Origin: Paraescarpia echinospica
Lineage: Eukaryota; Annelida; Polychaeta; Sabellida; Siboglinidae
Assembly (NCBI GenBank): GCA_020002185.1
Contig: CM034533.1
Coordinates: 66,553,612 to 66,617,611 of the forward strand
Length of the DNA stretch: 64,000 nt
Reading direction: 5' to 3'
Shown here: positions 34,151-47,178 of the stretch, in pieces
How positions within the stretch are numbered: position 1 is the first letter of the stretch
How the letters are laid out: each line of letters starts with the position of its first letter
Translations under genes and position numbers: made by a program
The notes under the pieces: generated by a model
Database searches by the model: none
Told to the model about the DNA's origin: nothing
What the model saw: the letters and a program-made list of their open reading frames with translations, nothing else

Positions 34151-36880
34151 CACACGTTATGTAGTTACACTTCTCTGCTGATTATCGTTCCATTCCAGCA
34201 TCTACATGCAATCAACGTGTCAATATTTAATTCAGTACATTTTCAATCTCAAAAATTAAGCAAACTTTATAAAAGCGACATTTAGAGAAAAATAGGTTTA
34301 AAGATTGGGCAATGTGAAAAACTAATGTCCATAGCAACAACACATTTAACATTGAGCTACATGCACCAAACTTTGTAGGTTTATTCTATGTATGCATCAC
34401 AACATATTCGCACAATTTCAGTTTATGAATGCACTGGGACTGTGTTTCCAATGCTGATTTTTTTGCAATAAGATAAATAAAATACATTCAAGTTATTACC
34501 ATCACAGCTGCAAATAAAATTGTATGTAGTTTCCATAAGACACACGAAAAGTTGTCCTCTATGATAGTAGCTGTATGTCCTGGACAGGACAAAGTGGATT
34601 AAGGATTATTATCGGCATCAAACTGAGAAACTACTAATATAGTTTTCATAAGCCGCATGGAAAATAGTCCAGTATGATAGTAGCATGTAAACCCAGCTGG
34701 AAAGTAGACAACCGTAATATGATACAATTATTGAGAACTAATTTCACAAATTACTATATTAATTAAATATTTGTACATACCAGTGAACGCACTTAAAGGT
34801 CCGATTCATCAAGAATAAAATAATCTAGCGCAACTTCAAGGAGCCTGCTCCTGTCTAGAATTGTTTACGCCGTGCAAGATGCATGCACTCGGAGCATTGA
34901 CGGTTTTGCAGCTCTCTCTGACATTTTCCGGAATAATAACTTAAATAAGTCTACATGTCTGCTAATAAGCTACGCATCACTAAGCTAAATAATATAAATG
35001 CCTAAACACATACAGTGTCTAGTAGACTAACTAATGCATTGAACATCTTGCCAGTTTTATGTTCAGTCAGCGAGCAAAGGATCTCGTCAACTTGTTAATG
35101 GCGCCCATTATAACATTGAGACGTTTGGATCACATGACCCATTTCAACCAATAAGTGGTGTGGAAACGTTGCCCGCATAGCACCAATATTTATTTGTGTA
35201 CATCTAAAAACGTTGTTAAAGTTCATTTCATTAGATGACAAAGATGTCATAATTATTATAATTAGATTCTCGAAGAGTTACACATTCCAAGCAAGCATTC
35301 AGAGCAGTGATAAGTCGCACACTTTGAACGACACCTGGCAAAGAAAAGAAGTCAATTTTAGTCGTACTGTGAATTGTTTTTTAATATGTAGGTTCATAAA
35401 AGTATGTTTTCAGTACTTTTTGATTATTTATTAAGGAAAAAAGCAAAAAGATTAGATAATCAGGTATGCATTTCTGCAAAAATGTATGGGACATGACTGA
35501 GACAGCTATTTTTGCAAAATGGGTCTATGCGACGTAATATCTGGTTTGCTGTGGCGCATCACATATATTCTAAGGTTTACATCTTCCCTTCTTGAAAAGT
35601 TCATTTTGCTATTATTTGAAAGTACCAGGTATACAGTTTGGTACCACTGTAGGCATTAGAAGGTCTTGTGAAATGGTGATGCTTCCAGGTAAACCTACCT
35701 CAAAAGGCTCAAATGTCACTTGTTTAAAAAGTAACGTGTACAAAGTGTCACCTAATAATGTTGAAACACATGGAATTAACAGTAAATGTAGTAAAACTAC
35801 ATAGCATGTTGTGTATACATCGTATAAGTTCTGTGTATTGTAGTGTCACATATGGTTTGTTCCTTTGGAATTCTGTAAGCCTGTATATAGAAAAGATTCT
35901 TATGTTTTAAAGTATATTTTATGGCGGTGCATAACAAATATCAGCTTCATTATTATATAGCATTAAACACAAATATGTTGATGTTTATTGTGAGAAGTGA
36001 CACTTAATATATTTAATATTATATACATTATTATTTCATGCACTAAAAAGTTGATGTTGATATTTGTTCTGATGCACATTTGCTTTTGCTTGTTTTTATT
36101 TTCACTTTAAAGAAGTGTAGTGTCATTATTCCATGGTGGGTCTTTATCTTGTCTTTAAAGATGTCAGTGTGATTATTCCATGGTGACTATGTTATTTTGT
36201 TTTTAAAGAAGTGCAGTGTGATTATCCCATTGTGGGTCTTTATTTTGTCTTAAAGTAGTGCAATATAATTATTCCGTGATGCCTATTTGATCTAGCTTGT
36301 GGAAGCAGTATAGCGTAGCACAAGATATGTGTTGATAGGTGATCATGTCATTGATGACAACTGTATATGATTGATATAAGTTATATAGATGTAAATTATG
36401 TCACATCGTTGTGATCAGACAGCTGTGGTCAGTGGTGTGCATCCTTATGGGCTCAACATACTGTTAGTTTTCCCACTGGCGACCATGTTAACGTTTCGTG
36501 TGATTATAAGAAAACGTGACCTACAAAGTTTCTTAAACTTCTCACCTGCTGTTATTATCATCTTGTTAACATGCTGGTCGAGCTTAGTCAAAATCTAATA
36601 TTTCTAGCTCCCGTAAAATGCCTGTATGTGTGACACCCGTCAATATTTACGAATGGATGCAGGCAGTAATCCTGCTAAAGAGTCAACTAGCCAAATTGCT
36701 GCCAAATACCCTTCCGCTTAGTAAAATCAGCTACCAATGCACCATTTTACTGTCAACAGCTTCTACAATCACACCGGGAAAAGTCAGGTGAATTTTGTAA
36801 AAAAATAATTTCTCAAAAATCAATTGCACTTTTTTTCGTCTCTAACCAACTAGGAAGTCTAACAGTGTCCTGACCCCTTA
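30305..36880. repeat. Downstream copy of the tandem segmental duplication
   Basis: It matches 1-12575: last-intron sequence, 45-bp array, terminal exon and 3' flank. It lacks the 5.4-kb transposon, and at 30701-30722 it shows the near-palindromic empty site. It also lacks one of the two 1.5-kb units and a stretch of 3' flank corresponding to about 7900-8460. Confidence 0.85.
31162..33955. repeat. 45-bp minisatellite, downstream paralogue (about 62 units)
   Basis: The unit is as in 6241-7612, but the variants differ. Here GTGTTTAGAATGTTCTC alternates with TATTTAGAATGATCTC, and later units carry a CATGGACTC or CATCGACTC change in runs. From 31943 the frame MVLVVFRM(F/I)SHGLCC is open for over 2 kb and continues in phase into the terminal exon at 33980. 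The last 35 bases before that exon look like a diverged unit. Confidence 0.9.
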
Positions 36881-37380
36881 TGTCATGATCCGATAGTTCT
36901 GCCTCTGGTTATCGCTTGGAATGATTCGTTGATTCACCGTATTGGTGCTTCACTATGTATGTTTCATACTAATGTTTTTAATAACAATAAAACATATCAT
37001 TTATATAAAAACTACACGTACATGCATTGTTGTGTTTAGGGGTTTGAGAATCATGGAAAGTAGTCGACTATTACAAAACTGAATAGGGCCTGTGTTGTCT
37101 GCCGCGAATGTAACATTCCACAAAAGCATGCTCATTGCTTACGTTGTCGCGCTTACATTTATCCGGGCGTTATGTAACATCCAGGTGACGTTTCTGCGCG
37201 TGCGCGTATCTAGGGGAATACATTTAGCACAAATTAAGACTGTGGCGCTTACATTTAGCCGGGCGTTATGTATGTTTATATATATATTTATTTATATGTA
37301 TATATATATATACATAAATTATAAAAAGGTTTGCTTCCCACAGACAGAAACAATTTATACTTACTTAATACCCGTTACGC
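34151..37380. other. 3' flank of the SLC18B1-like gene and spacer
   Basis: Up to 36880 this is the duplicated 3' flank, including the single copy of the 1.5-kb unit (34750-36300). From 36880 to 37380 it is unique, with a TA-rich run near 37275-37320 and two similar CGCTTACATTTA(G/T)CCGGGCGTTATGT stretches at about 37149 and 37246. No gene seen. Confidence 0.55.
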
Positions 37381-37390
37381 CCCCTGGCGT

Positions 37391-40121
37391 TTAAGGTAGC
37401 GACGAAGTTCCTCCACCTCTGTCTCCGGCCATTCGCTGTGGTTCATTTCTCTCGGCTCCGCCTCCACTTTTCTCCATCATGTTGCTTTTGGGCGCCCACG
37501 TTTTCGCTTTCCTTTTGGTGTCCACCGGACAGGTGTATTTGTGATGGCGTCTGCACCCATACGAAGGCCATATCCAATCCACCTCCAGCGTCTTCGTTGA
37601 GTGATGGTGGGTATGTCCTCTTGCTGGCATTGGGCAAGCAACTCCTGGTTGGATATGGTTTTTGGCCAGAAGATTCTGAGGATTTTTCTGAGGCAGGTCG
37701 TGTGGTAGGTGAGTAGTCTTGATAGGTCCAGCTCCGTCATTCTTCAGCACTCCGCCCCATACAGCAATGTTGACAGCACGCAACTCTGGACAATTCTGAG
37801 TTTTGTGCTGCACTGTGCAAGTAGACTCATGAAGGCATTCCGTGCCTTGTATAGTCTGTTGCAGATGTCTATGCCATCTCCTCCATATTGGCTAATGACA
37901 CTTCCAAGGCAAATGCATGTTTCAGTGCTGGAAAGATCCGTGTTGTCCATCTTCACTGAGGCTGGTGTGTTAACATTCAAGGTCATGACTTTCATCTTCT
38001 GGCTGATTTGCAAACAAACCTGACGGCCAAATCTGCTAAAGCGGGTTGTCTTATCCTGGATGTGTTTGTGAATGTGGAACAGGAGAGCAAGATCAACGGC
38101 AAACTCCAGATCCTCTAGTGCAGAAAAGTCCAGCGAAGCCCTCTTGGTAAATCTTCTGTCACTCGTCTCATGACTCAGTCGATGACAACATTAAAAAGGA
38201 CAGGTGACATATACATCACTGGTTCCAACATTGCAGGTGAAGTTGGTGTAGAAAGCTTTGATGATGTTGACGATGCGTTGTGGCATTCCGTATGATCTGA
38301 GAATGCGCCAGAAGCAGTCTCTGTGGATGCTGTCAAAGGCTTTCTCAAAATCTGTAAGGCTTGTGTGTGACTGTCTTTGCCACTCTGAACACTGCTCGAT
38401 GATGTTCCTCAACGTAAAAATATGGTCAGAGCATCCCCTTCCTCTGTGAAACCCAGCCTGTTCCTTCCGTAGCGTTGCATCTACGGCCTCTGTGATCCGC
38501 TGCATGATGATCTTGCACAGGATCTTGCTTGGTACTGACAGAAGGGTGATCCCTCGTCAGTTGTTACAGTCGCTAAGGACCCCCTTCTTAGGTATCATGG
38601 CGATCACTCCCTTGGTCCATTCTGTTGGTACCTTCCCAGATGACTGTGAACAAGGGTTCCAAGATCTTAGCTGCAAGAACAGTTCAGCATTGAGGTTATC
38701 ATGCCCAGGTGCCGTTCCATTCTTTAATGTCCTGATGACTGCAATGATTTCTCTCTGGGGAGCATATGTATTTATCTCCAGATCTGCTTCTGCTTCTGTT
38801 TCTTCTATAATAGCTTCCTCTTCTGGTGGTGGCCTGTTTAATACTTCACTAAAATGTTCTGTTCATCGAGTTTCTTGCTCCCTCTCTGTCGTGAGGAGAT
38901 TTCATTGCTTATCTTTAATTTGGGTATTGGAAGTGGTACGACATTTCATGCTAATGATCTTGGTTATTTTGTACAGGGTTCCTTGTTAATTTCTCTCGGC
39001 CCATTCTTCCGCCCGTTTTGCCAGATCTTCCATGTAAGCTCGCATGTCTGCTCGCACACGATTTTTTACCTCCCAATGTTCTTCTCTATATTGCTCTTGG
39101 TATGTTTCTTTTAGTCTTTCTGATTTTGCTTCCAGTAGGTTCTTCTTTGTTGCTCTTCTATTGCTGATGGCTTCCAATGTTGTTGATGTTATTCAGTATG
39201 TTCTCTTCCTCCCTCTGCCTGTGTCCTAGGCTGACTTTGCTGCTCTTGGTGGAGAAGGAGGCTATATGGCTTGAGGTTGTGTCTTTGTCTTCAAGGCCGC
39301 TCAGAATTCGAAATCTGTTTTTCACATCAGAATGAAGCTTTTCTTCACTGATGGGGTCCCAAGTTTCTCAACATCATATCTTTTTACCCATTGTTTGGTG
39401 TCCTGTACTTTTCAGTTTTAGCTTGATGTAAGCTGTGACCAGATGATGGTCACTTCCGACATCTGCTCCTCGCTTCACTACCACGTCTAATAAAGAGTGG
39501 CGCCACTTGCCGTTGATCATCAGATGGTCAATCTGATTACGGTCCCTTCTTTTTGGTGAGTACCAAGTAAGTTTGTGGGTGTCCGGGTGTTGGAAAAAGG
39601 TCCCTCCAATGATAAGATAAGAGTGTTCATGCCACAAAAGTTCACCAGTCTGTCACCATTGTTGTCCATGCTGCCACACCCGTTCCTTCCCATGACCCTA
39701 TCGTTGTGGGTGTTGTCACTTACAACTTTTGCATTCAGGTCTCACATGACAATTGTGACGTCAAGGCATGGTGATCTGTCCACTTCTGCTTGGAGGCTTT
39801 GATAGAAAACGTCCTTGTCCTCGCCCTCTCCATCAGTGACCGGTGCATAGCACTGGGGGGGGGGGGGAGATGTTTCCATGTCTCCCCTTCAGTCGAACTC
39901 TTATCAGACGACTGCTGTCAGGTTTCCACTCCAGCAGTGATTTTTCCACCCCTCTTTTCAGGAGAACTGCTACACCTTCGCGATGCTGGTTGTCGTCTCA
40001 TCAAGAGTACAACACCGTCTCTCCTGTTGCTGTTGTCAGTCTTCCCGAACTGGTAATTGCATTGCAATTTATAATGTATCTGCCGGTGAGATACACACTG
40101 TCGTCCATGTGTCTAGCAATA
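37391..40121 (-). pseudogene. LINE (RTE/craniofacial-protein-2-like type), endonuclease plus reverse transcriptase, decayed
   Basis: Read on the minus strand, the 5' end (about 40100-39370) gives endonuclease pieces: SGRLTTATGETVLYS, QCYAPVTDGEGE, RNQIDHLMINGKWR and GSDHHLVTAYIKL. The middle (38505-38191) gives QAGFHRGRGCSDHIFTLRN and DFEKAFDSIHRDC. The 3' part gives ICLGSVISQYGG, LSTLLYGAEC and a basic GKRKRGRPKAT end. These are the ordered APE-type endonuclease, RT palm and C-terminal regions of a non-LTR retrotransposon. Numerous stops and frameshifts show it is inactive. A Tc1 element adjoins or interrupts its 5' end at 40124. Confidence 0.85.
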
Positions 40122-40123
40122 TA

Positions 40124-41503
40124 CAGTCATTTCCAAAAGTTTAAGACCAGGCACGAATTTTTGAAGAAATTTGACAAAACTATGATTTTTTTTCCTTCAC
40201 ATAACATTATATCAGTTTATTTCGCAAAATAAACGTAGTACAACATAATATGAAACTTTATGTCGTCCAAAAGTGTCAGTGTCTCTACTTTTCAGTATTT
40301 AATGTGGTCTCCTTTGCTGTCAATGACCGCCTGGATGCGATATGGCATGCTAGAAACCAGAGATTCGCAGTACTCCTGGGTGATTTCGGTGACCCAAACG
40401 TCCTTGATAGCTTGTTTCAAGTTTTGAGCGCTTGATGGTTGTTTGTCTGCCACCTTATCCTTCATTATAGTCCACAGGTTCTCGATGGGATTTAGAAGTG
40501 GGCTGTTCCCAGGCCATTCCAGCACGGAGATGTTGTTCTTCTTGAGGAAATCAGTGGCTACCTTGGATCGGTGACAAGGAGCACCATCTTGCATGGAAAT
40601 CGTACATTTGTGGATGTTCATATGCAGTTTCAGCTTCTCCTTCAGCAACTCGACGTACCTAGGTCCATTCATAGTGGTGTTAGGTGGAATACAGACCAGA
40701 AGGGCCAAAACATGACATGGCACCCCAAATCATCTGACTTGGCGGGTGCTTCATTGTGGCTGCTGTATATTTCTCATCAAATCGCTTACCTACTGGCCGC
40801 CTAACGTGCCTCTTGCGAGGTATAAACTGTTGCATGGTCGATTCATCTGAGAACAACATTTTCTTCCACTGCGCGGGAGTCCAGTGGCGATGTCGTCTGG
40901 CAATCTCCAGTCTCTTTTTTTCATCACAGGTGTCAGGCGTGGCTTCCGGGCCGGCTTGCAGGACTTGAGCCCAAATTCCTTGCTGAGACGTCTCGAAACA
41001 GTACTGAGACTTATTTCCGTACCTTTTAAGCGTAAAGCAGCCCGAATTTTCTTGCACGAGCTCATTGGCGAGCACATCACGATGCGTCTCATTGCGTGGT
41101 CATCCCTGAGCGTACTTTTCCGTGGACGACCACTCCTTTTACTGTCACGAAAAGTGCCATCAGTATTGAATTTGACGATGGCGTTGTGCACGGCTGTCTT
41201 GGAATAACGTAATTTAGCACTAATGTCTCTTTCCGTATATCCTTCTCCATGTAGAGTCACTATTTGTGCCCTTAGAACCTCTGTCAAAGACGATTTTTTG
41301 CCCATTTCAGGGATGAAGACAAAACTGAAAAACACCTAATCGATACTGACAGCAGCAAACAAATGACCTGGAAGTACTGACTAGGCGTATTGCTTCAATG
41401 CCCAAATAGGATGATGCAATACAGACATTATCTAATGCAATCTGATGCCATACCATAAAATGCTTAAAAATCGTGCCTGGTCTTAAACTTTTGCAAATGA
41501 CTG
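40124..41503 (-). mobile_element. Tc1/mariner transposon, 1380 bp
   Basis: Inverted ends starting CAGTCATTT(C/G)CAAAAGTTTA lie at 40124 and 41503 (about 40 bp, few mismatches), flanked by TA on both sides (40122-40123, 41504-41505). The only gene is a minus-strand transposase (40292-41305). The element has a normal length for the family. Flanking sequence on the left is the 5' end of a LINE, so the Tc1 landed in an older insertion. Confidence 0.92.
40292..41305 (-). pseudogene. Tc1 transposase (DD34E), two frameshifts
   Basis: The start MGKKSSLTEVLRAQI leads into paired helix-turn-helix domains (ERDISAKLRYSKTAVHN; KRSGRPRKS is the GRPR-type hook between them). The DDE core has LFSDES, MQDGAPCH and NPIENLW, with 34 residues between the second Asp and the Glu, the DD34E spacing of Tc1. 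The total is about 338 codons, normal for the family. One frameshift lies near 40920, at a run of T, and a second near 40705, so no single frame spans the protein. It would cut and paste the element at TA sites if repaired by a related copy. Confidence 0.9.
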
Positions 41504-41807
41504 TATACTGAGGAGAAAGGAGAGCTCCACGTACAAGTGCCCTTTTATGGTTGGTCTGGTGTGCAAAAATGGTTAGGTTAAAAGTTAGGTTAGGGTTAGG
41601 TTGAAGGTACTTTGACAGGTTTGACAGCAGGTGTTTACTTGTATTAAACATATTCGTGCTAGGGAACAGCGCATTAAGCCCTTTTAACAGCCAGGTACAC
41701 GAACTTATGGAATGTCTGGGCCCAGGTGAAACAACAGCCCACTGTATATTAGCAAAATGGAGAGACGAGTGGCTGTCAAAACCAACTTCTCTACATAGGT
41801 TCCATAT

Positions 41808-42071
41808 GTGCACTGTGCTGGTTTCGACCTCCAGCGAAAGGCGTGGACGAAGCTGAACCGCCTGCGAACGGGAGTTGGACGATTCAAATCATCTATGTAT
41901 AGTTGGGGACTACGTGAAAGCGCTGCATGTGAATATGATGCGGATCAACAGTCAGCAGACCCCGTTATCAGCCACTGCCTTCTCTATGGTCCTCCAAACG
42001 GAGAGACTGGCATCTCAGAGCTGGACCTTGCGACCCGCGAGTGGCTGCTCGACAACACACTGCAAGTCTAG
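41808..42071 (+). pseudogene. LINE reverse transcriptase C-terminal fragment
   Basis: One frame gives KAWTKLNRLRTGVGRF, a WGLRESAACEYDAD stretch, SHCLLYGPPNGETG and DLATREWLLD. This order of basic linker, RTGxGR, zinc-knuckle-like Cys/His and TREWL is the usual end of APE-type LINE ORF2 proteins. The expected cysteines are partly lost. It is orphaned from the rest of an element; preceding sequence from about 41640 may belong to it. Confidence 0.7.
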
Positions 42072-42079
42072 GATGTAGA

Positions 42080-43900
42080 CAGAGGCGAGAAGAAGTCAGT
42101 CCAGTCTTCGTTGTCACGTTGTGTTTCCCATAATGCGGCAGTGAGTGACGTCAAACAGAATCGTCAAACTCTGACAACGACAAATTGACGGCTAACGAGA
42201 ATGAAACATGATCACTGTGAATTAAATGTGTTTATGTTGGAATGTGTCAGAATGACAATGTACACACGTTCTATGGATGGATTTAGACCCCCCCCCCGCC
42301 GTCTTCAATACCACAGTCTCTAGCTAGCCGCGAGCCTGCGGAGAAGCTAAAGAAGAGCTGAAAATACGGCGGCAGAAAATGTTCAACATCACCGCATCTG
42401 CTACCCTCGTCTTCCGATGTCACAGTCGAGCCAGTCGTGAAGGTGAAGTTATTGCGGCACGGCAGCGACACACTTTCTACACCATTTGGTTCGGCCGCGA
42501 AGGTTTTTGTGTCCACCTGCTAGACTCACTTTCTGGATCCGCCTCTACGTTCACAGATTGTAATATCGCTACTACGTTTAACGGTTACTCCCGCTACATA
42601 ACAATCTTCTCGCCTGCATGGGCACTGCGGCTAAACCGGAAGACAGCGTTGACTACACCGGAAGACAACGTTAAGGAGCCGGGACTTGGATAGAATGAAG
42701 ACAGACTACGGACGTTCAATACGTGAAAATTACAACAACAAAAAAGATAGACTATGGACGTTCAATGTGTGAAAATGACAAAAAAGACAGACTGTGGATG
42801 TTCAATACGTGAAAATTACTAGAGCAATGTTAAGCCAATTACATTACATCATCTATGAGTTTGGCACACCACCAAACTGATGGCCTCATTACCAAGATAA
42901 ATGCAACGCCGCCCACTCCATTAGTTACCGACCACTGACTGCTTCGAAGACGACGCCCTGCCACCGCTTTTCAATACATCAAGGCGGCTGCTTGGCCTAA
43001 ATTTCAGAAAACGGCTTACTAATCAAAACAGCCTTTTAAGGACATTTGCTAACTGCCACATACAATACTGTTCCTACTGGCTACTTAATATCATCTACCG
43101 AGTTTCGGAAACCGATTAAGAACGCCTATTATGCAGAGTGGCTTATGCGCCAAGTTGATGGGGACTAGCCCGGTGACTCTAATTGGAAGCTTAACGTCGC
43201 GACTACTTGTGTACGAGGGTCTGCCCACTGAAGATTGCGACCAAACAAAAGGGGAACAAAATTCACACTGCAGACGAGTATATGTTGAAATGCGGCATTT
43301 TTTTCGTAGGGCCTACATTGTTCGTATGCCTACTCTGCTGTTGTCATGATACACTCTGCATTCGTAGTTCATATTATAGGTTTTTTGAGAAGTTTCGACG
43401 TCACGAAAACGCTGGATAAAGGACAGAGACTTTGAGAGCATTGTATTCCTTCTCCCGCTAGAGAGCAGAGTTTTGCGTATTCCCACCACGAACTTTTTGT
43501 CTATTTTATCTCTCGTCAGAGAACATAATTTTTGTGCATTCCATATCCCGTTACAGGGCAGTCGTTTTGCGCATCCATTCTTCCTAGGTGTCATTTTGTG
43601 TAAACACTCTCTCGCTTTATCAAGCTGTAAATTATTGTGTTTTATTCTCCCGCTAGAAATCTGTCATTTCAGACGTAGACATCCACTCCGACATTAACGC
43701 AATCCAGTTCAACACATGTGATCACGTGAACAGTCAGATCAGATACACGAAACAATAGTTCCACAATAGACATAGGCAGATCCATGCAGGAAGCCTGGGG
43801 GCAAGTGCTCCCTAGACCTTAGTAATTTTGCCTGCCGTAGACCTTTTTGAATGGGCCCACGTGACCGTTGCCCACATAGTCCGTTTGAAATGTGCCCCCG
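42080..43900. other. Spacer, no gene recognised
   Basis: Short ORFs in both strands lack family motifs. A poly-C run sits at 42289-42297. A diverged repeat around GACTATGGACGTTCAATACGTG occurs two or three times between 42705 and 42815. Confidence 0.4.
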
Positions 43901-43904
43901 TTCA

Positions 43905-44455
43905 GATTACAATAAGGTTAAGTTACGCCGAAGTTTGCGAAAATTGTTCAACAGCAAAGGTTGCATCCGGACATCTATGTTGGTCACATTATTACTCCAG
44001 TGTATGCCCATGATCTTTCGCAGGTATTTAATGTCGAATGCATCAGTTTTGTTCTCTTGGCTTGTTTTAGTTGCCATGTTTATATCCATATTGGAAGGTT
44101 GGTATAACGTTTGAGTTATAAAAGCGGAGTTTAGATTTCAAAGTAAATTTCTTGTCGTTCCAAATTGTCCTCAGTTGGTTGAAGGCTGCTGACGCTTTCC
44201 CCACTCTGCAGTTTAGTTCATGATCGATAATTCCTTGGTTGTTGATGGAGCTGCCAAGGTACGTAAAGTTTTCGATTGTTTCTACTTTTTTCTGGTTGAT
44301 CAAAACATCTGTGGGTGGATGATGCTACCCTTTCAGCATGTTTTTTTGTCTTCCTTTCACTGATGACAAATCCCAAGCCATCAGCGTATCTGCTGACTGA
44401 TTCCACAGCACCGCCCCCCCTGTCTTGGGATGTCACCAGTCGAGCCAAGACATTA
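43905..44455 (-). pseudogene. LINE reverse transcriptase fragment
   Basis: Minus-strand reading gives SRYADGLGFVISERKTK, then ENFTYLGSSINNQG, ELNCRVGKASAAFNQL, a SNVIPTFQYG stretch, and LRKIMGIHWSNNVTN. This is the post-FADD thumb and C-terminal part of a LINE reverse transcriptase. The catalytic FADD itself is absent. Frame changes are needed between segments. Confidence 0.8.
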
Positions 44456-44609
44456 TTTTATGTAAGATACTCTAGGGTATTTTCCCCCTGGTGGAAATAT
44501 TCCCTAGGACATCTATCCCCACACTGGATATCTTCCCCCTCCTAAAACCCCATAAATAATAACTGACACCGTCGTCCCATCTCAGCTGTGGCCTTTTCCT
44601 GCGTCCTTG

Positions 44610-45560
44610 ATGTTTTTGGGAGGAGGGCAGTGGGATTTATGGACCTGGATAAGGCCTATGACATAGTTCAAAGAGTCTGAGAGATGACGATGACGATGAC
44701 AACACTGAGATGAATGGGACTGCCAGAAGCAGAAGCCAGGATTGTGTAAACAATATATGAGAGAACAAAAGGATGATTTGAAAGGATATGGCGTGTCGGA
44801 AGAGTAATCGATTTGAAACAAGTAAGTGCTCACGAAGGATGACGTATCTTGCCTAATAACAGAGAGAAAACAAAAAAGGCAAGACATGTTGGAGGAATGG
44901 AAGGAGGTGTTTAAGAAGCCTGAGAATGAGGCTAAAGAAGATAGAAATGACGTGGGTTGGACACCAGCGAGAGGAGTTGAACATAATTTTAAATGGAAAG
45001 GAAATTAAGCAAGTGGACGGCTTTGTGTACCTTGGAGGAATGGTCACGTAGGACGGGAATTCAGAGGCGGAGGTGAGACGTCGGACACAAGCGGGAGCGA
45101 ATGCTTATAAAACGATGGACAAAAATATTTCGAAAACAAACTGACAGGGAAAGTCCTGAGAGAGTGTATTACATCGGCATGCTGTACGGTCTGGTGACAG
45201 TGGCACTGACAGAACTACAATAACAGAAGCTACAAGTTTGTGAGATCAGCTGAGTTGGAAGATTAACAAGAACAAAGAAAGTGTACAGAAAAGGATGAAC
45301 GACCAGAGGAAAGAGGTTGGGAACCAACGCAGCCTAACGGGAAGACAGGTGAGAGGCTGGATAAGATGGACAGACCACGTGGTAAGGGTGGATGCAGACA
45401 AACATGCTAAGAGAGCAGTTTCGGAAAACATTAAGAACGCAGGAAAGGGAAAAGGCCATAGCTGACTGAGCGAGGAGAGATATGAGAAGTCTGGGAGAGG
45501 ATAACAGATGAAAAAAGAGGAGTTTGTTGATAGAAGACCATGGAAAGAAAGAACATAACG
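44610..45560 (+). pseudogene. LINE reverse transcriptase fragment, opposite orientation
   Basis: Plus-strand reading across frames gives FMDLDKAYDIVQRV, MGLPEAEARIV, a DMLEEWKEVFKKPENEAK stretch, DGFVYLGGMVT, AEVRRRTQAGANAYK and GWIRWTDHVVRVDADK. The order is that of a non-LTR reverse transcriptase from palm to C-terminus. Several stops and a deletion of the FADD region show it is dead. It is of a different family from the neighbouring minus-strand fragment. Confidence 0.8.
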
Positions 45561-45569
45561 AGTGGTTCG

Positions 45570-46975
45570 ACAAAACTGTACCTGACCCTCATCCCTATAC
45601 AACGGGGAACATCGAAGAACATAAATACGAACTCTTCCTCTAAAAACCTGGCTACGACCCTGCTATAATCATTCCCATTCATACATTGTCTGAAACGGAC
45701 CTCTCTTAGGCTAGTGACTGCAGGTCTGCTGGAAATGGGAGGAAAGGTCTTATCTGGATAAGATGGAAGTGAAATACTCATTAATAAAATACTGAAGTGA
45801 GTTTTTATCTGAGAGTTATTTGGGAAATTGTCAATTACACATGCCCCTTCTGCAGGCATGCTGGAGATGGGAGAAAATATCTTATCTGGATATCATGGAA
45901 GTGAAATGCACATTAGTAAAAAATAAAGTGAATTTATTTGATTTTTTCTGAAATTATCAAACACGTGTGCCTCGTCTGGTAACGTTAATTAATAAAATTA
46001 AACAATACTTTCTGGAAATACTAATTAAGTTAATTGAAATGCTAATTAAGTTAATACATTTGCAATTAACACTAACCCATGCCTAATTGTGATCATTTAT
46101 TAGTTTCTAAATCGCAATTTTGGATAGACATTTCGCTGTTTACATTCTGAGTGTTACAAAACTTGAAATGAACCAATCAATCCATCTACAGGCTAGAAGT
46201 CTGTTTGTCCATCTCCACAAGAAACCACTCCCGTGTTTCTGTCGGCACCAAGCACCTTTCATCGTCATTGAGTCATGCCGACTGAGCGCGTTTCTGCCCG
46301 TCAATACACACTTGTCACATTGTCTCGCGCCTGACACCTGCCGCAGATTTATTGCCGTATGCGATTTATTGCTCTGCGAGTGCCTGCCTAATCCGCCACG
46401 TTGCCATGACGCGCAGTAATCGAAGCAATGCTATTCACACTGCGAACTGTTCTTGTGTCGATGAGTAGGTATTGAGCACACTGTGACCCGGGAAACAAGA
46501 GAAGCAATACAGAACGTCTTGTGCTCACGTCGAAGGTTCCTCAGGCTTCGCTGGCAGACGTGTCGGAAGACTAGCGATTTACTCAAGCAAGTATTTGGTA
46601 AACAGAGCGCGATGCGTTGGTGCCGAGGGGCTTGCGTGCGGACTAGTCTACGCCACATGAGGCGTTGGCGTGCCACGTCGACGGGTGAAGCTGGCGTCAG
46701 GACGGAAACATTGAACTGTGTTTAACGCCACATACGGAAACAACGCGTGCTAAGCCTAAGATGTGAGTGAAACTTCAGGTTTATATAAAATGTTCTTACT
46801 CGAAATGTTGCTCTCGAGAGAACCAAGAAGACCAAACTTAATCTATTCAGAACATAACTTATATGCTTCTGAATTGGCATCGTTACCGAAATGAACAAAC
46901 GTCACAACTTGAGTTACCACCTTTATGTCGATGGCACAATACACGCATACATGCATACACGCAACACACTAACGC
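45570..46975. other. Spacer, no gene recognised
   Basis: Holds a short direct repeat around TATCTGGATA(A/T), then GATGGAAGTGAAAT (near 45750 and 45880), and AT-rich sequence with repeated CTAATTAAGTTAAT near 46025. ORFs here show no recognisable domain. Confidence 0.4.
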
Positions 46976-46978
46976 ACC

Positions 46979-47177
<199 letters not shown>

Positions 47178-47178
<1 letters not shown>

